From Breoghania sp. L-A4 (lineage in GTDB: Bacteria; Pseudomonadota; Alphaproteobacteria; Rhizobiales; Stappiaceae): a stretch of DNA of 64,000 bases. The position numbers were made by a program, and so were the translations under genes. The stretch is from contig NZ_CP031841.1 of assembly GCF_003432385.1 (NCBI RefSeq), forward strand, positions 1,837,579 through 1,901,578, written 5' to 3'. How positions within the stretch are numbered: the first letter of the stretch is position 1; the number at the start of each line of letters is the position of its first letter. The notes beneath the pieces were generated by a model, which did no database searches, was not told the DNA's origin, and saw only the letters and a list, made by a program, of their open reading frames with translations. Below are positions 47,611 through 57,534 of this stretch, piece by piece.

Positions 47611-48804
47611 ATGGCCGATGTGACCAAGGAACAGGTGCTTGACGCCCTGCGCAGGGTGAAGGGGCCGGATCTGGAAGGCGACCTGGTGTCGCTGGGGCTG
47701 GTGTCGGACGTGTTCGTCTCCGACGGACGGGTGGTGTTCTCCATCACCGTGCCGGCCGAACGCGCGCAGGAGCTTGAGCCTTTGCGTCAGGCCGCGGAAA
47801 AGGTGGTCGCGGACCTTCCGGGCGCCGGCAAGGTCATGGTTGCCCTGACGGCGGAAAAGAAGGCCGGGCAGGGCGCCGCGTCCCAGCCGTCCGGACAGGC
47901 GCGCCCCGCGCCGTCGAAGGCGCAGATGGGCGCCGTACCGCCGCCGATGGCCGCGCGCGGACACAGTCACGCTCAGGAACAGCCCGCCGACAAGCCCGGC
48001 GTGCCGGGCATCGGAGCGATCATCGCGGTCGCTTCGGGCAAGGGCGGTGTCGGCAAGTCGACGTCGGCCGTCAACCTGGCGCTGGCGCTGCAGGCCAACG
48101 GACTGAAGGTCGGCGTGCTGGACGCCGATATCTACGGTCCCTCGATGCCGCGGCTGCTGCACATCACCGGCCGTCCCGAGCCGGTGTCGGGCCGCATTCT
48201 CAAGCCGCTGGAGGGTTACGGCCTCAAGGTCATGTCCATGGGCTTCCTGGTGGATGAGGAAACGCCGATGATCTGGCGCGGACCGATGGTCATGTCGGCG
48301 CTCACCCAGATGCTGCGCGAGGTCGCCTGGGGCGAACTCGACGTGCTCGTCGTCGACATGCCGCCGGGCACGGGCGACGCCCAGCTGACCATGGCGCAGC
48401 AGGTGCCGCTGGCCGGCGCGGTGATCGTCTCGACGCCGCAGGACCTGGCGCTGATTGACGCGCGCAAGGGGCTGAACATGTTCCGCAAGGTCGATGTGCC
48501 GGTGCTCGGCATCATCGAGAACATGAGCTACTTCCTGTGCCCCTCCTGCGGCGAGCGTTCGGACATTTTTGGCCACGGCGGCGCGCGCAACGAGGCGGAG
48601 AAGCTCGGCGTGCCGTTCCTGGGCGAGGTGCCGCTGCACATGGACATCCGGTCGAAGTCGGACGCCGGCACGCCGGTGGTCGTCTCCGATCCCGATGGAC
48701 CGCACGCCAAACTCTACCGCGAGATCGCCACCAAGGTCTGGGCGGAGGTTGAACGCAACCGCGAGGAGACGGCCCACGCCGCCCCTGCGATCGTCTACGA
48801 ATAG
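47611..48804 (+). CDS. apbC: Mrp/ApbC/NBP35-type iron-sulfur cluster carrier ATPase
   Basis: Predicted 397 residues. An N-terminal MIP18-like domain (KEQVLDALRRVKGPDLEGDLVSLGLV) is joined by a Pro/Ala/Gln-rich linker with HSH to the deviant Walker A P-loop SGKGGVGKSTSAVNLA. VDMPPGTGDAQL, and the cluster-binding Cys pair in SYFLCPSCGERSDIFG, follow. It transfers Fe-S clusters in the cytoplasm. It lies next to an Fe-S-rich formate dehydrogenase locus. Confidence 0.93.
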   Translation: MADVTKEQVLDALRRVKGPDLEGDLVSLGLVSDVFVSDGRVVFSITVPAERAQELEPLRQAAEKVVADLPGAGKVMVALTAEKKAGQGAASQPSGQARPAPSKAQMGAVPPPMAARGHSHAQEQPADKPGVPGIGAIIAVASGKGGVGKSTSAVNLALALQANGLKVGVLDADIYGPSMPRLLHITGRPEPVSGRILKPLEGYGLKVMSMGFLVDEETPMIWRGPMVMSALTQMLREVAWGELDVLVVDMPPGTGDAQLTMAQQVPLAGAVIVSTPQDLALIDARKGLNMFRKVDVPVLGIIENMSYFLCPSCGERSDIFGHGGARNEAEKLGVPFLGEVPLHMDIRSKSDAGTPVVVSDPDGPHAKLYREIATKVWAEVERNREETAHAAPAIVYE

Positions 48805-49314
48805 GCACGACGGGGGCATCGCACGCGGTGCCCTTTCGCGCTGCACCCGACTCGATTTCCGGCGTGGCGCGCTGCCGCCGCGGATGAACGCGCGCCGAAA
48901 TCGTTCCGATCACCTATTTGTGTCCAAGCGCCGATCCCCCATTCCCGCTATTCCATGCGCGGCAGCGTCATTGCCGGCGATGCGCCATGCAATTTTGTGC
49001 GAAAAACGATGTTTTGCGCATCCAAAGTTGAATTAGATCAAAATTCACGCCAGATCGCATAGCATGACCTGTTTTCGCGGTAATCGACCGGCGTTCGGCT
49101 ATCGAACAAGTGGATGGCGCTGTACAGAATCGCAATTTTCTGGCGTCCATCAGTAATAATAAAACTGGAGTATTATATTCAACTTATTGCATTGTACGCA
49201 TTCCGACAAAACTACTTTGACGATGGGTCAGGCTGCTGCAGCGCGAAAACAAAAACAATTGCACGGTGTTGAAATACGTGCGTAAATCTCCGCAATAAGA
49301 CCAATGGAGCGAAG
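48805..49314. promoter_or_regulatory. Long AT-rich leader upstream of the formate dehydrogenase operon
   Basis: No gene is seen in these 510 bases. The half from about 48990 to 49300 is notably AT-rich for this genome (for example AATAATAAAACTGGAGTATT) and contains an FNR-like box. It likely carries the promoter and regulatory sites of the operon starting with the chaperone gene. GGAG lies before the ATG at 49315. Confidence 0.65.
49028..49041 (+). promoter_or_regulatory. FNR/FixK-like box
   Basis: TTGAA-TTAG-ATCAA matches the FNR/FixK consensus TTGAT-N4-ATCAA at 9 of 10 positions. It is about 270 bases upstream of the first formate dehydrogenase operon gene, in the AT-rich leader. It suggests oxygen-responsive control of formate oxidation. 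Confidence 0.55.
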
Positions 49315-49919
49315 ATGGCCGAACCTGCATCTGATCGCCGAGCAACCGAAGAAGATGTGACCCGGGCCCAGATTTACGGGCTTTTAGCGGGTCTGCTCGC
49401 GGCGCCGGCGGATGCGTCCACCCTCAAGAGCCTTGCGCAATTGCCCGGTGACGAATCGCAGCTGGGCCAGGCTCTGGGCGCCTTGTCGCGCGTGGCCGCC
49501 GGTGCGCGCGATACGGACGTGGCGCGCGAGTACCATGATCTGTTCATCGGAGTGGGGCGCGGCGAGCTGCTGCCCTACGCGTCCTACTATCTGACGGGAT
49601 TTCTCAACGAGAAGCCGCTCGCCAAGTTGCGCGGCCGCATGGCCGAGCTCGGCATCGAGCGCGACCCGTCGGTCAAGGAGCCCGAGGATCATGTCGCCGC
49701 CGTCATGGACATGATGGCGGGCTGATCACCGGAGGCTTCGGGCCCATCCTGGATCTGTCGGGACAGAAGGCCTTCTTCAAGGCGCATGTCATTGCCTGGG
49801 CTCCTCATTTCTTCCGCGATCTGGAAGCGGCCGGCGGCAGCCGGTTCTACGCGCCTGTCGGCGCGTTGGGCCGGGTATTTCTGGAGATAGAAGCCGCAGC
49901 GTTCGACATGGTCGAATGA
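49315..49919 (+). CDS. TorD-family chaperone for formate dehydrogenase (frame broken)
   Basis: The first frame (49315-49725, 136 residues) begins with the TorD-type helical domain: TRAQIYGLLAGLLAAPADAS and DVAREYHDLFIGVGRGELLPYASYYLTGFLNEKPL. It stops after VMDMMAG. A shifted frame continues at once with LITGGFGPILDLSGQKAF and AHVIAWAPHFFRDLEAAGGS, ending at 49919, which completes a normal length of about 200 residues. One missing C (MAG-LITG) would repair it. TorD-like chaperones bind the Tat signal and cofactor-free catalytic subunit. Confidence 0.8.
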
Positions 49920-50049
49920 TCGCGGCCGACTGGCCGGCGCCGGACCCTTCAGAAGGTGTCCCGGATGGCCGGTTTCGATGGGAGGCCGCTCGGTTTCCCG
50001 AAACGAGAGGGAATGCTGGATCCAGCGTTCCGCAGCAGGAGGATAGAGG

Positions 50050-50244
50050 ATGTCTGACACAGCGAACGATCACAAGACGGATCGTCGCGGCTTCCTCAAG
50101 CTTGCCGGACTCGGCACGGTCGCCGGTGGTGCGGCCGTGGTGACGGGCGGCGGTGTGGAGGCGGCGGAAGCCGTCGAAACGAAGTCGGGCGGTTACCGGC
50201 TCACGGACCACGTGAAGCGGGTCTACGAGACGTCGCGCTTCTGA
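50050..50244 (+). CDS. Formate dehydrogenase region Tat-target small protein
   Basis: Predicted 64 residues: MSDTANDHKTDRRGFLKLAG, an RRGFLK twin-arginine motif, then a short hydrophobic stretch (GTVAGGAAVVTGGG) and a tail ending YRLTDHVKRVYETSRF. This size and the YxxTxHVxxYYxT-like tail match the small Tat-target proteins known from formate dehydrogenase clusters (TIGR02811-type). Probably exported with the catalytic subunit. Role unknown. GGAGG precedes the ATG. Confidence 0.85.
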   Translation: MSDTANDHKTDRRGFLKLAGLGTVAGGAAVVTGGGVEAAEAVETKSGGYRLTDHVKRVYETSRF

Positions 50245-50444
50245 TCCGAGCGGGTGCCGCGGGCGGTGCGAGCCGCCGCGGGCCCAGGACAAAGCGCGTG
50301 ACCGGCATCCCGGCGGACATTGTGTCCGCGCCGGCTGAACCGGGGAATTCAGGGGCACTGTCGTCGTCCGCGAAGGAAATCTCCTTGGAAGGATTTCCGG
50401 ATCGCGGCTCAAGAGGCGACGGGCAATAAAATGGGAGAGAGCGA

Positions 50445-53418
50445 ATGCTCAGGAAGAAGACGAACGGGGTTGCGCGAGGCCCCGCTTGTCGTCTGCCCTT
50501 CAAGAGCTGACGAACGGCGCCATCGACAGGCGCGCATTTCTCCGTCGTTCAGGCCTGACCGTTGGCGGTATCGCCGCGGTGAGCCTGTCCAGCGGGATGG
50601 TGCGCAAGGCGGAGGCCGCGGGGCCTGCGACCGGCAAGGTCGATGTGATCAAATCCGTGTGCACCCACTGTTCCGTGGGCTGTACGGTTCTGGCGGAAGT
50701 CCAGGACGGTGTGTGGGTCGGCCAGGAGCCGGGCTTCGACAGCCCGTTCAACCTGGGTTCGCACTGCGCCAAGGGCGCATCGGTGCGCGAACACGCCCAC
50801 GGCGAACGGAGGCTGAAGTATCCGACCAAGCTGGTCGGCGGCAAATGGGAACGCGTGTCCTGGGATCAGGCGATCAACGAGATCGGCGACACGATGATGT
50901 CGATCCGCGACACCGCCGGACCGGACTCGGTCTATTGGCTCGGTTCCGCCAAGCATTCCAATGAGCAGGCCTATCTGTTCCGCAAGTTCGCCGCCTTCTG
51001 GGGCACGAACAACGTGGACCACCAGGCCCGTATCTGTCACTCGACGACCGTCGCAGGTGTTGCCAACACCTGGGGTTACGGCGCGATGACGAACTCCTAC
51101 AACGACATCCACAATTCGCGTGCGATCCTGATCATCGGCGGCAATCCCGCCGAGGCGCATCCGGTTTCCCTTCTGCACGTCCTCAAGGCGAAGGAAGAGA
51201 ACAACGCGCCGCTGATCGTCTGCGACCCGCGCTTCACGCGCACGGCCGCCCACGCCAGCGAATATGTGCGCTTCCGCCCGGGCTCCGACGTTGCCCTGGT
51301 CTGGGGCATCATGTGGCACATCTTCGAGAACGGCTGGGAAGACAAGGAATTCATCCGCCAGCGCGTCTGGGGCATGGATGAGATCCGCGCCGAGGTCGCC
51401 AAATGGACTCCGGAAGAGACCGAACGGGTCACCGGCGTTCCCGGCTCGCAGATGCGCCGCGTCGCCAAGACGCTGGCCAACAACCGTCCCGGCACCCTGA
51501 TCTGGTGCATGGGCGGCACCCAGCACACCAACGGCAACAACAACACGCGCGCCTATTGCGCGCTGCAGTTGGCGCTTGGCAACATGGGCAAACCCGGCGG
51601 CGGCACCAACATCTTCCGCGGCCATGACAACGTCCAGGGCGCCACCGATCTGGGTGTGCTTGCGGACACGCTTCCCGGTTACTACGGCCTGGCCGAGGGC
51701 TCCTGGAAGCATTGGTCGCGCGTCTGGGATGTGGACTTCGAGTCCATGAAGGCACGCTTTGCCGTCGTCAAGGACACGGACGGCAAGGACAAGTCGATGA
51801 TCACCGCGACCGGTATTCCGGTGTCGCGCTGGATCGACGGCGTGCTGGAAGACAAGGACAAGATCGACCAGCCGGACAACGTCAAGGCGATGGTGTTCTG
51901 GGGCCATGCCCGAACTCCCAGACCCGACTGCCGGATATGAAGGAGGCGATGGAGAAGCTGGAGCTTCTCGTGGTCGTCGATCCCTATCCGACCGTCTCGG
52001 CGATCCTCTCCGACCGCACCGACGGCGTCTACCTGCTGCCGGCGGCGACGCAGTTCGAGACCTACGGCTCGGTCACCGCGTCCAACCGTTCGCTGCAGTG
52101 GCGCGACAAGATCGTCGAGCCGCTGTTCGAGAGCAAGCCTGATCACACGATCATGCATATGTTCGCGGAGAAATTCGGCTTCGCTGACGAGATGTTCAAG
52201 CACATCGAGGTCAACGACGGCGAGCCGCTGGTCGAGGACATCACCCGCGAATTCAACCGCGGCATGTGGACCATCGGCTATACGGGCCAGTCGCCCGAGC
52301 GGATGAAGCTGCAGATGGCCAACCAGCACACCTTCGACCGGACCACGCTGTTGGCCAATGGCGGGCCGTGCGACGGCGAGTATTACGGTTTGCCGTGGCC
52401 GAGCTGGGGCACGCCGGAGATGAAGCATCCCGGCACGCCGATCCTCTACGATCCGTCCAAATCGGTTGCTGAAGGTGGCCTTACCTTCCGCGCCCGGTTC
52501 GGTGTCGAGCGCAATGGCGACAATCTGCTCGCCGAAGGCTCGTGGTCTGCCGGTTCGGAAATCGAGGATGGCTATCCCGAGTTCACCATGGCCATGCTGC
52601 AGGAGCTTGGTTGGGACAAGGATCTGACCGCCTACGAGCGGCGCACGATCGAATGGGTCTCGGGCCTGATCGACAAGCGGCCGAGCGCCGAGGAAGTCGG
52701 CGAGACCTCCCAGACCGGCGACATTCCGTCGGACTACACTGCCAAGGTCGGCGGCGTGAACTGGAAGACCGACCTGTCGGGCGGTATCCAGCGGGTGGCG
52801 ATCAAGCATGGCTGCGCACCATTCGGCAACGCCAAGGCGCGCACCGTGGTGTGGACCTTCCCGGATCCGGTGCCGTTGCATCGCGAGCCGCTCTACACCA
52901 ACCGGCGGGACCTGCTCGACAAATACGCCACCTACGAGGACAAGCAGGCCTGGCGTCTGCCCACCGCCTACAAGTCGATCCAGGAAATCGACTATTCCAA
53001 GGACTTCCCGATGATTCTGACGTCGGGCCGTCTGGTGGAATACGAGGGCGGCGGCGACGAGACCCGCTCCAATCCGTGGCTGGCCGAGCTGCAGCAGGAC
53101 ATGTTCTGCGAGATCAATCCGGGCGATGCCAACGATCTGGGCATTCGCGACGGCGAGATGATCTGGCTGCACGGTCCCGAGGGCGGCAAGGTCAAGGTCA
53201 TGGCCATGACGACCGAACGGGTCGGCAGGGGCGTCGCCTTCATGCCGTTCCACTTCGGCGGTCATTTCCAGGGCGAGGACCGGCGGTCCAAATACCCCGC
53301 GGGCGCTGACCCGTATGTCCTGGGTGAGTCGTCCAATACGGCTCAGACCTACGGCTACGATTCAGTCACCCAGATGCAGGAAACCAAAGCCACGCTCTGT
53401 CGTATCGAGCGGGCCTGA
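50445..53418 (+). CDS. fdhA: Formate dehydrogenase alpha subunit, Tat-exported, cysteine-type (two frame breaks)
   Basis: The catalytic molybdopterin subunit oxidises formate to CO2. A Tat signal (DRRAFLRRSGLTVGG), a 4Fe-4S motif CTHCSVGCTVLAEV with a later HCAKG, and the active-site segment ARICHSTTVAG with Cys at the Mo site are present. It belongs to the FdnG/FdoG type. The ATG at 50445 (MLRKKTNGVAR, after GGGAGAGA) is in a different frame from the main domain. The central piece is 50486-51940; the C-terminal piece, in another frame, starts near 51908 (PNSQTRLPDMKEAME) and ends at 53418. Each step fits one missing C in a C run. Confidence 0.88.
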
Positions 53419-53432
53419 GGGAGGAAAAACGC

Positions 53433-54032
53433 ATGGCACGGATGAAATTCCTGTGTGACGCGGAGCGCTGCATCGAGTGCAATGCCTGTGTCACCGCCTG
53501 CAAGAACGAACATGAGGTGCCCTGGGGCATCAACCGCCGGCGCGTCGTCACCATCCAGGACGGCAAGCCGGGTGAACGGTCGATCTCGGTCGCCTGCATG
53601 CATTGCTCGGACGCGCCCTGCATGGCGGTGTGCCCGGTGGATTGCTTCTACCAGTCGGACGAAGGCGTGGTGCTGCACTCCAAGGACCTGTGCATCGGCT
53701 GCGGCTACTGCTTCTACGCGTGCCCCTTCGGCGCGCCGCAGTATCCGCAGGCGGGCAACTTCGGCTCGCGCGGCAAGATGGACAAGTGCACCTTCTGCGC
53801 CGGCGGCCCGGAGGCCGACAATTCGTCCGCCGAGTTCCAGAAGTACGGACGCAACCGGCTGGCCGAGGGCAAGCTTCCGCTATGCGCGGAAATGTGCTCG
53901 ACCAAGGCCCTGCTTGCGGGCGACGGCGACGTCGTCTCCGCGATCTACCGCGAGCGCGTTGTCGCCCGCGGCTTCGGATCCGGCGCCTGGGGCTGGGGCA
54001 CCGCCTACGAGCAGAAGGCCGGCGCGTTCTAA
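53433..54032 (+). CDS. fdhB: Formate dehydrogenase beta subunit, four 4Fe-4S clusters
   Basis: Predicted 199 residues. Ferredoxin-type cysteine groups appear in order: CDAERCIECNACVTAC, CMHCSDAPCMAVCPVDC, CIGCGYCFYACPFG and CTFCAGG with a later CAEMCSTKALL. It passes electrons from the alpha to the gamma subunit. It starts 15 bases after the alpha stop, with GGGAGG before the ATG. It lacks the membrane-anchor helix of FdnH. Confidence 0.93.
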   Translation: MARMKFLCDAERCIECNACVTACKNEHEVPWGINRRRVVTIQDGKPGERSISVACMHCSDAPCMAVCPVDCFYQSDEGVVLHSKDLCIGCGYCFYACPFGAPQYPQAGNFGSRGKMDKCTFCAGGPEADNSSAEFQKYGRNRLAEGKLPLCAEMCSTKALLAGDGDVVSAIYRERVVARGFGSGAWGWGTAYEQKAGAF

Positions 54033-54061
54033 AAGCGGAACACGCCTGCTCACGACACCGC

Positions 54062-54097
54062 GCGAGGCGGCCCCAGCGGATTTCGGGGCCGCCTCGC
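54062..54097 (+). terminator. Strong hairpin after fdhB
   Basis: A perfect 13-base stem GCGAGGCGGCCCC / GGGGCCGCCTCGC closes a 10-base loop, 30 bases past the fdhB stop. No T tract follows, so it may be a transcript-stabilising or attenuating structure rather than a full terminator. The remainder of the 355-base gap (54033-54387) holds no clear gene. Confidence 0.6.
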
Positions 54098-54387
54098 CGA
54101 CGACTGTGGCTGAACGAACGGACCGCGCGGCGCGACGTGCGCAGGCCGGTGCGGCAAGGTCCGGCGCGGGCTGCGGTTCTTGCGATTTCGCGCGGCGGCG
54201 GTATGCTTCCCTAACGGTATGAGCTACCCGGCGGGCAGGCGTTTCGACGCCAGCCTCAGGGACGCGAGTGTCCGGCGCTTCACAGGACCGGCGCACGTGA
54301 GCGCGCGGCGCATCGGGGATGCGTGAACCGGACGTGGTTCACGGCCGCACAAAAGTCACCAGACCAGACAAGGACGTGAACGATCAG

Positions 54388-54582
54388 ATGGGTGTTGGAC
54401 GGAGTGTGATGGCCGGTTTCCTGGTGGCGGTGTTCGCCCTGGGACTGGCGGGCTGCAGGGAGTCCGAACAGGACCGGCCCTTGACCTATGAGCCCGGTGT
54501 CTACGGCGGCAAGCCCGACACGGCGCTGACGGACGAACAACGGCGCGAGCTTCAGCATCGCGGCCTGAACCAGAAATTCTGA
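54388..54582 (+). CDS. Small lipoprotein of the formate dehydrogenase locus
   Basis: Predicted 64 residues. The N-terminal hydrophobic stretch ends in the lipobox LAGC; the mature part is only about 40 residues, with YEPGVYGGKPDTALTDEQRREL and a final GLNQKF. It sits between the beta and gamma subunits, so it is probably a periplasm-facing accessory. The start could also be the ATG at 54409, which has a closer ribosome binding site. Function unknown. Confidence 0.72.
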   Translation: MGVGRSVMAGFLVAVFALGLAGCRESEQDRPLTYEPGVYGGKPDTALTDEQRRELQHRGLNQKF

Positions 54583-54674
54583 GCCTGTTGCCGCGGCGCG
54601 GACGCCATCGCGTCCTCACGAGCCGCAGGCATGACGGGACGAGAGGCCGGTTTCAGGCCCTTAGGAGAGATCTC

Positions 54675-55820
54675 ATGGATCGGACCATTTCCATTTCGGC
54701 GGCGTTGAAACGGGCGTTGCGTCCGGGCGCGACACTTTTGATCCTATCCGTGCTGGCTCTCGCGGCGCTGCCGGCGGGCGCCGAGCGGGCGTTCGCGCAG
54801 CCTGCCAGTGTTCCGCAGGCGCTGCAGCAGAGCCCCGAGCAGGGGCAGGTGCCCGGCGACACGCTCGGCACCGCCTCGGATGCGGAACTGTGGCGCGCGG
54901 TGCGCGGCGGCCTGCAGGGCACGGTGTCGATTCCCGACAAGAAGGCCGGCCAACTGATCCAGTCGGAGGGCGACAACTGGCGTGCGTTCCGCAACGGGCC
55001 GCTGGCCAACTACGGAGCCTGGGCGCTTCTCGGCATCGTCGTGCTGTTGGCACTGTTCTTCGCGCTGCGCGGCCGCATCCGCATCGAGCACGGAAAATCA
55101 GGCGTCACGATCACCCGCTTCGCGACGATCGAACGCATGGGCCACTGGCTGCTCGCGGTATCATTTCTCATTCTCGCCGTCACCGGGCTGAACGTGCTTT
55201 ACGGCCGCTACGTGCTGTTGCCGGTGATCGGAGACAGCGCGTTCTCGGCCATTACGCTGTGGGGCAAATATCTGCACAACTATCTCGCCTTCGCCTTCAT
55301 CGCGGGGCTGGTGATGGTCCTCGTCATGTGGGTGCGGCACAACATCCCCAACCGGCTCGACCTGATCTGGCTGATGAAGGGCGGCGGGCTGTTCTCCAAG
55401 AACGTTCACCCCGACGCGCACAAGTTCAACGCGGGTCAGAAGATCATCTTCTGGTCGGTGATCCTGGGCGGCGCATCGGTTGCGGTCTCGGGCTGGGCGC
55501 TGCTGTTTCCCTTCACCACGAGCCTGTTTTCCGACACCTTCGCGCTGATCAACACGGTGGCCGGAACCGAGCTGCCGACGCCGCTGGCCGCCATTCAGGA
55601 GCAGCAGCTTGCAGCCTTGTGGCACTCCATCGTGGCGCTGGCGCTGATCTGCATTGTCATCGCGCATATCTATATCGGCACCGTCGGCATGGAAGGCGCG
55701 TTCGACGCCATGGGGTCCGGCGAGGTCGATCTCAACTGGGCCCGCGAACACCACAATCTGTGGGTCGAGGATGTGACCGAACGCGAGGCAAACACCGGCG
55801 CCGCGCAGCCGGCCGAGTAG
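54675..55820 (+). CDS. fdhC: Formate dehydrogenase gamma subunit (cytochrome b-type)
   Basis: Predicted 381 residues. A signal peptide (LLILSVLALAALPAGAERAFA) and a periplasmic N-terminal domain precede about four to five helices. ITRFATIERMGHWLLAVSF carries the first heme His, and KYLHNYLAFAF, QKIIFWSVILGG and ALWHSIVALALICIVIAHIY supply others. The long N-terminal domain is typical of the alphaproteobacterial FdhC/FDH-gamma. It delivers electrons to the quinone pool. AGGAGA precedes the ATG at 54675. Confidence 0.9.
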   Translation: MDRTISISAALKRALRPGATLLILSVLALAALPAGAERAFAQPASVPQALQQSPEQGQVPGDTLGTASDAELWRAVRGGLQGTVSIPDKKAGQLIQSEGDNWRAFRNGPLANYGAWALLGIVVLLALFFALRGRIRIEHGKSGVTITRFATIERMGHWLLAVSFLILAVTGLNVLYGRYVLLPVIGDSAFSAITLWGKYLHNYLAFAFIAGLVMVLVMWVRHNIPNRLDLIWLMKGGGLFSKNVHPDAHKFNAGQKIIFWSVILGGASVAVSGWALLFPFTTSLFSDTFALINTVAGTELPTPLAAIQEQQLAALWHSIVALALICIVIAHIYIGTVGMEGAFDAMGSGEVDLNWAREHHNLWVEDVTEREANTGAAQPAE

Positions 55821-55916
55821 CGGGACGCGAGAACCGCGGCGCGCGCTTTCACGGCGCGCGCCTCGCGGATTGTTTCATCCCGGGGGCGCCCGTTTCGGGA
55901 ACGTGTCGGGTATGTC

Positions 55917-57334
55917 ATGGCGCTGATCGACAAGCATGCTGGAATCCTTCGCAACACACTGAGCGCGCTTCGCATCGTCCTTGCCGGGACAGCGGCGGGC
56001 CTTTGCGTGTTGCTGCCTCACACCGCCGGCGCCTGGCCGGACAAGCTCGCGGGCCATGGCGGTCCGGTGAAGTCCATCACCCTGTCGGCCGACGGCGGCC
56101 GCGCGCTGTCGGGTTCCTTCGACTACGCCATCATCCTGTGGCGGATCGAGGGGGACGAGGCGGTCATCGAGAAGCGGCTCATCGGCCATGACGCGGCGGT
56201 GAACGACGCGGCCTTCGCCGGCGACAACCGCGCGGTTTCCGTGTCCGACGACGGCTCCTTCGCCATCTGGGACCTGGCGCGCGGTGAAATCGCGAAGCGT
56301 TTCGAAGGCACGGGCGACAAGGTCCTCGATGTGGCGGTCTCGCCGGACGGACGTTATGCGGCGACGGCGTCCTGGGACCGCAAGGCGCGGCTCTATGATC
56401 TGGACGCGGCGCGCGAGATCGCCGTGCTGCAGGGCCACCGGGGTAACGTCAACACCGTGGGGTTCTCGCCTGATGGGCGGAATCTCTTCACCGGGTCGTA
56501 TGATGGCACGATCCGCATGTGGGACGCGCCTTCGGGCCGCTTCGTGCGGCAGATCTACAGTCACGGCTGGGGCGTCAACGTGCTCAGGCCGCTGCCGGAC
56601 AATGCGCATCTCGTGTTCGGCGGCATTGACGGCGCGCTCGGGTGATCGACGTGACAAGCGGCGAGCTCGCCAAGGTGCTGCCCAAACACGAGCGCCCGGT
56701 GCTGTCTCTGGCCTTGTCGGATGACGGCAAGATGGCGGCGAGCGGCGGCGGCGACGGCAAGATCCAGGTGTTCTCGACCGTCGACTGGGCGCTGGAGGAA
56801 AGCTTCGAGAACCCTTACGGCCCGGTCTGGGGACTGGCGATCACGCCCGACAGGCCCGATGCGCCGGACACGCGGGTGACGTTCTACGCCGGGCTCGACG
56901 ATTTTGTCGCCACATGGCAGATCGCGCCGCGCAAGGCGTTCGAGCCGGTGGACGTCACCGTGCCGCGCCGGTTCCATCAGGGCGCGGGCGACGATCTGGG
57001 AGAACGGCAGTTCGCCCGCAAATGCAGCGTCTGCCACACCCTGACACCGGATGACGCCAACCGCGCCGGCCCGTCGCTCTACAAGGTGTTCGGCCGCAAA
57101 GCGGGCACGCTGCCGGGCTATCACTATTCGCCGGCGCTCGAGGACGCTACCATCGTCTGGAGCGAGGAAACCATCGCCCGGCTGTTCGATGAAGGGCCCG
57201 ATGTGGTGACGCCCGGATCGAAGATGCCGATGCAGCGTATCCGCACCCGCGAGGAGCGTGACGCCCTGATCGCCTTTCTCAAGCGGGCGACCGAGACGGG
57301 TCGCGCGCTGAATTCCGAAAACCGTACAAACTGA
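55917..57334 (+). CDS. Periplasmic WD40-repeat c-type cytochrome (frame broken)
   Basis: A signal/anchor segment (IVLAGTAAGLCVLLPHTAGAW) is followed by six to seven WD40-like repeats (KLAGHGGPVKSITLSADGGR, VLQGHRGNVNTVGFSPDGRN and others) and a C-terminal class I cytochrome c with CSVCH and GSKMPMQRI (axial Met). The first frame ends at 56645 (GGIDGALG) and the second goes on VIDVTSGELAKVLPKHERPV; one missing G in a GGG run repairs it. As a heme carrier in this locus it could take electrons from, or stabilise, the dehydrogenase. Confidence 0.82.
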
Positions 57335-57369
57335 TACCAACTCTACTGGAAGCTTGGAGCACATACGCC

Positions 57370-57534
57370 ATGAAGGCATTCGTTTTGGGTCTGGCTGCGA
57401 TGGCGGTGATCGGCATTGGCGCCTGGGCCATTCTGTCCTTGGAGATGGATTTCTCCTCTTCCGCCGTCTACCAGTCCGACCATGGCTCGGTGCGCTTGTC
57501 GCCGGGGATGGGAGAGCGGCCCGGTGCCGACTGA
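57370..57534 (+). CDS. Small single-pass membrane protein of the FDH locus
   Basis: Predicted 54 residues, with one helix (FVLGLAAMAVIGIGAWAILS) and a tail SLEMDFSSSAVYQSDHGSVR that ends GMGERPGAD. It lies 35 bases after the WD40-cytochrome gene and overlaps the start of the protease gene. Function unknown, but the position between two cluster genes makes it real. Confidence 0.7.
   Translation: MKAFVLGLAAMAVIGIGAWAILSLEMDFSSSAVYQSDHGSVRLSPGMGERPGAD

Noticed and set aside
49315-49725. Programmed -1 ribosomal frameshift in the TorD-like gene
   Set aside because: The break site has no X-XXY-YYZ slippery heptamer, and several nearby genes show the same kind of one-base loss.
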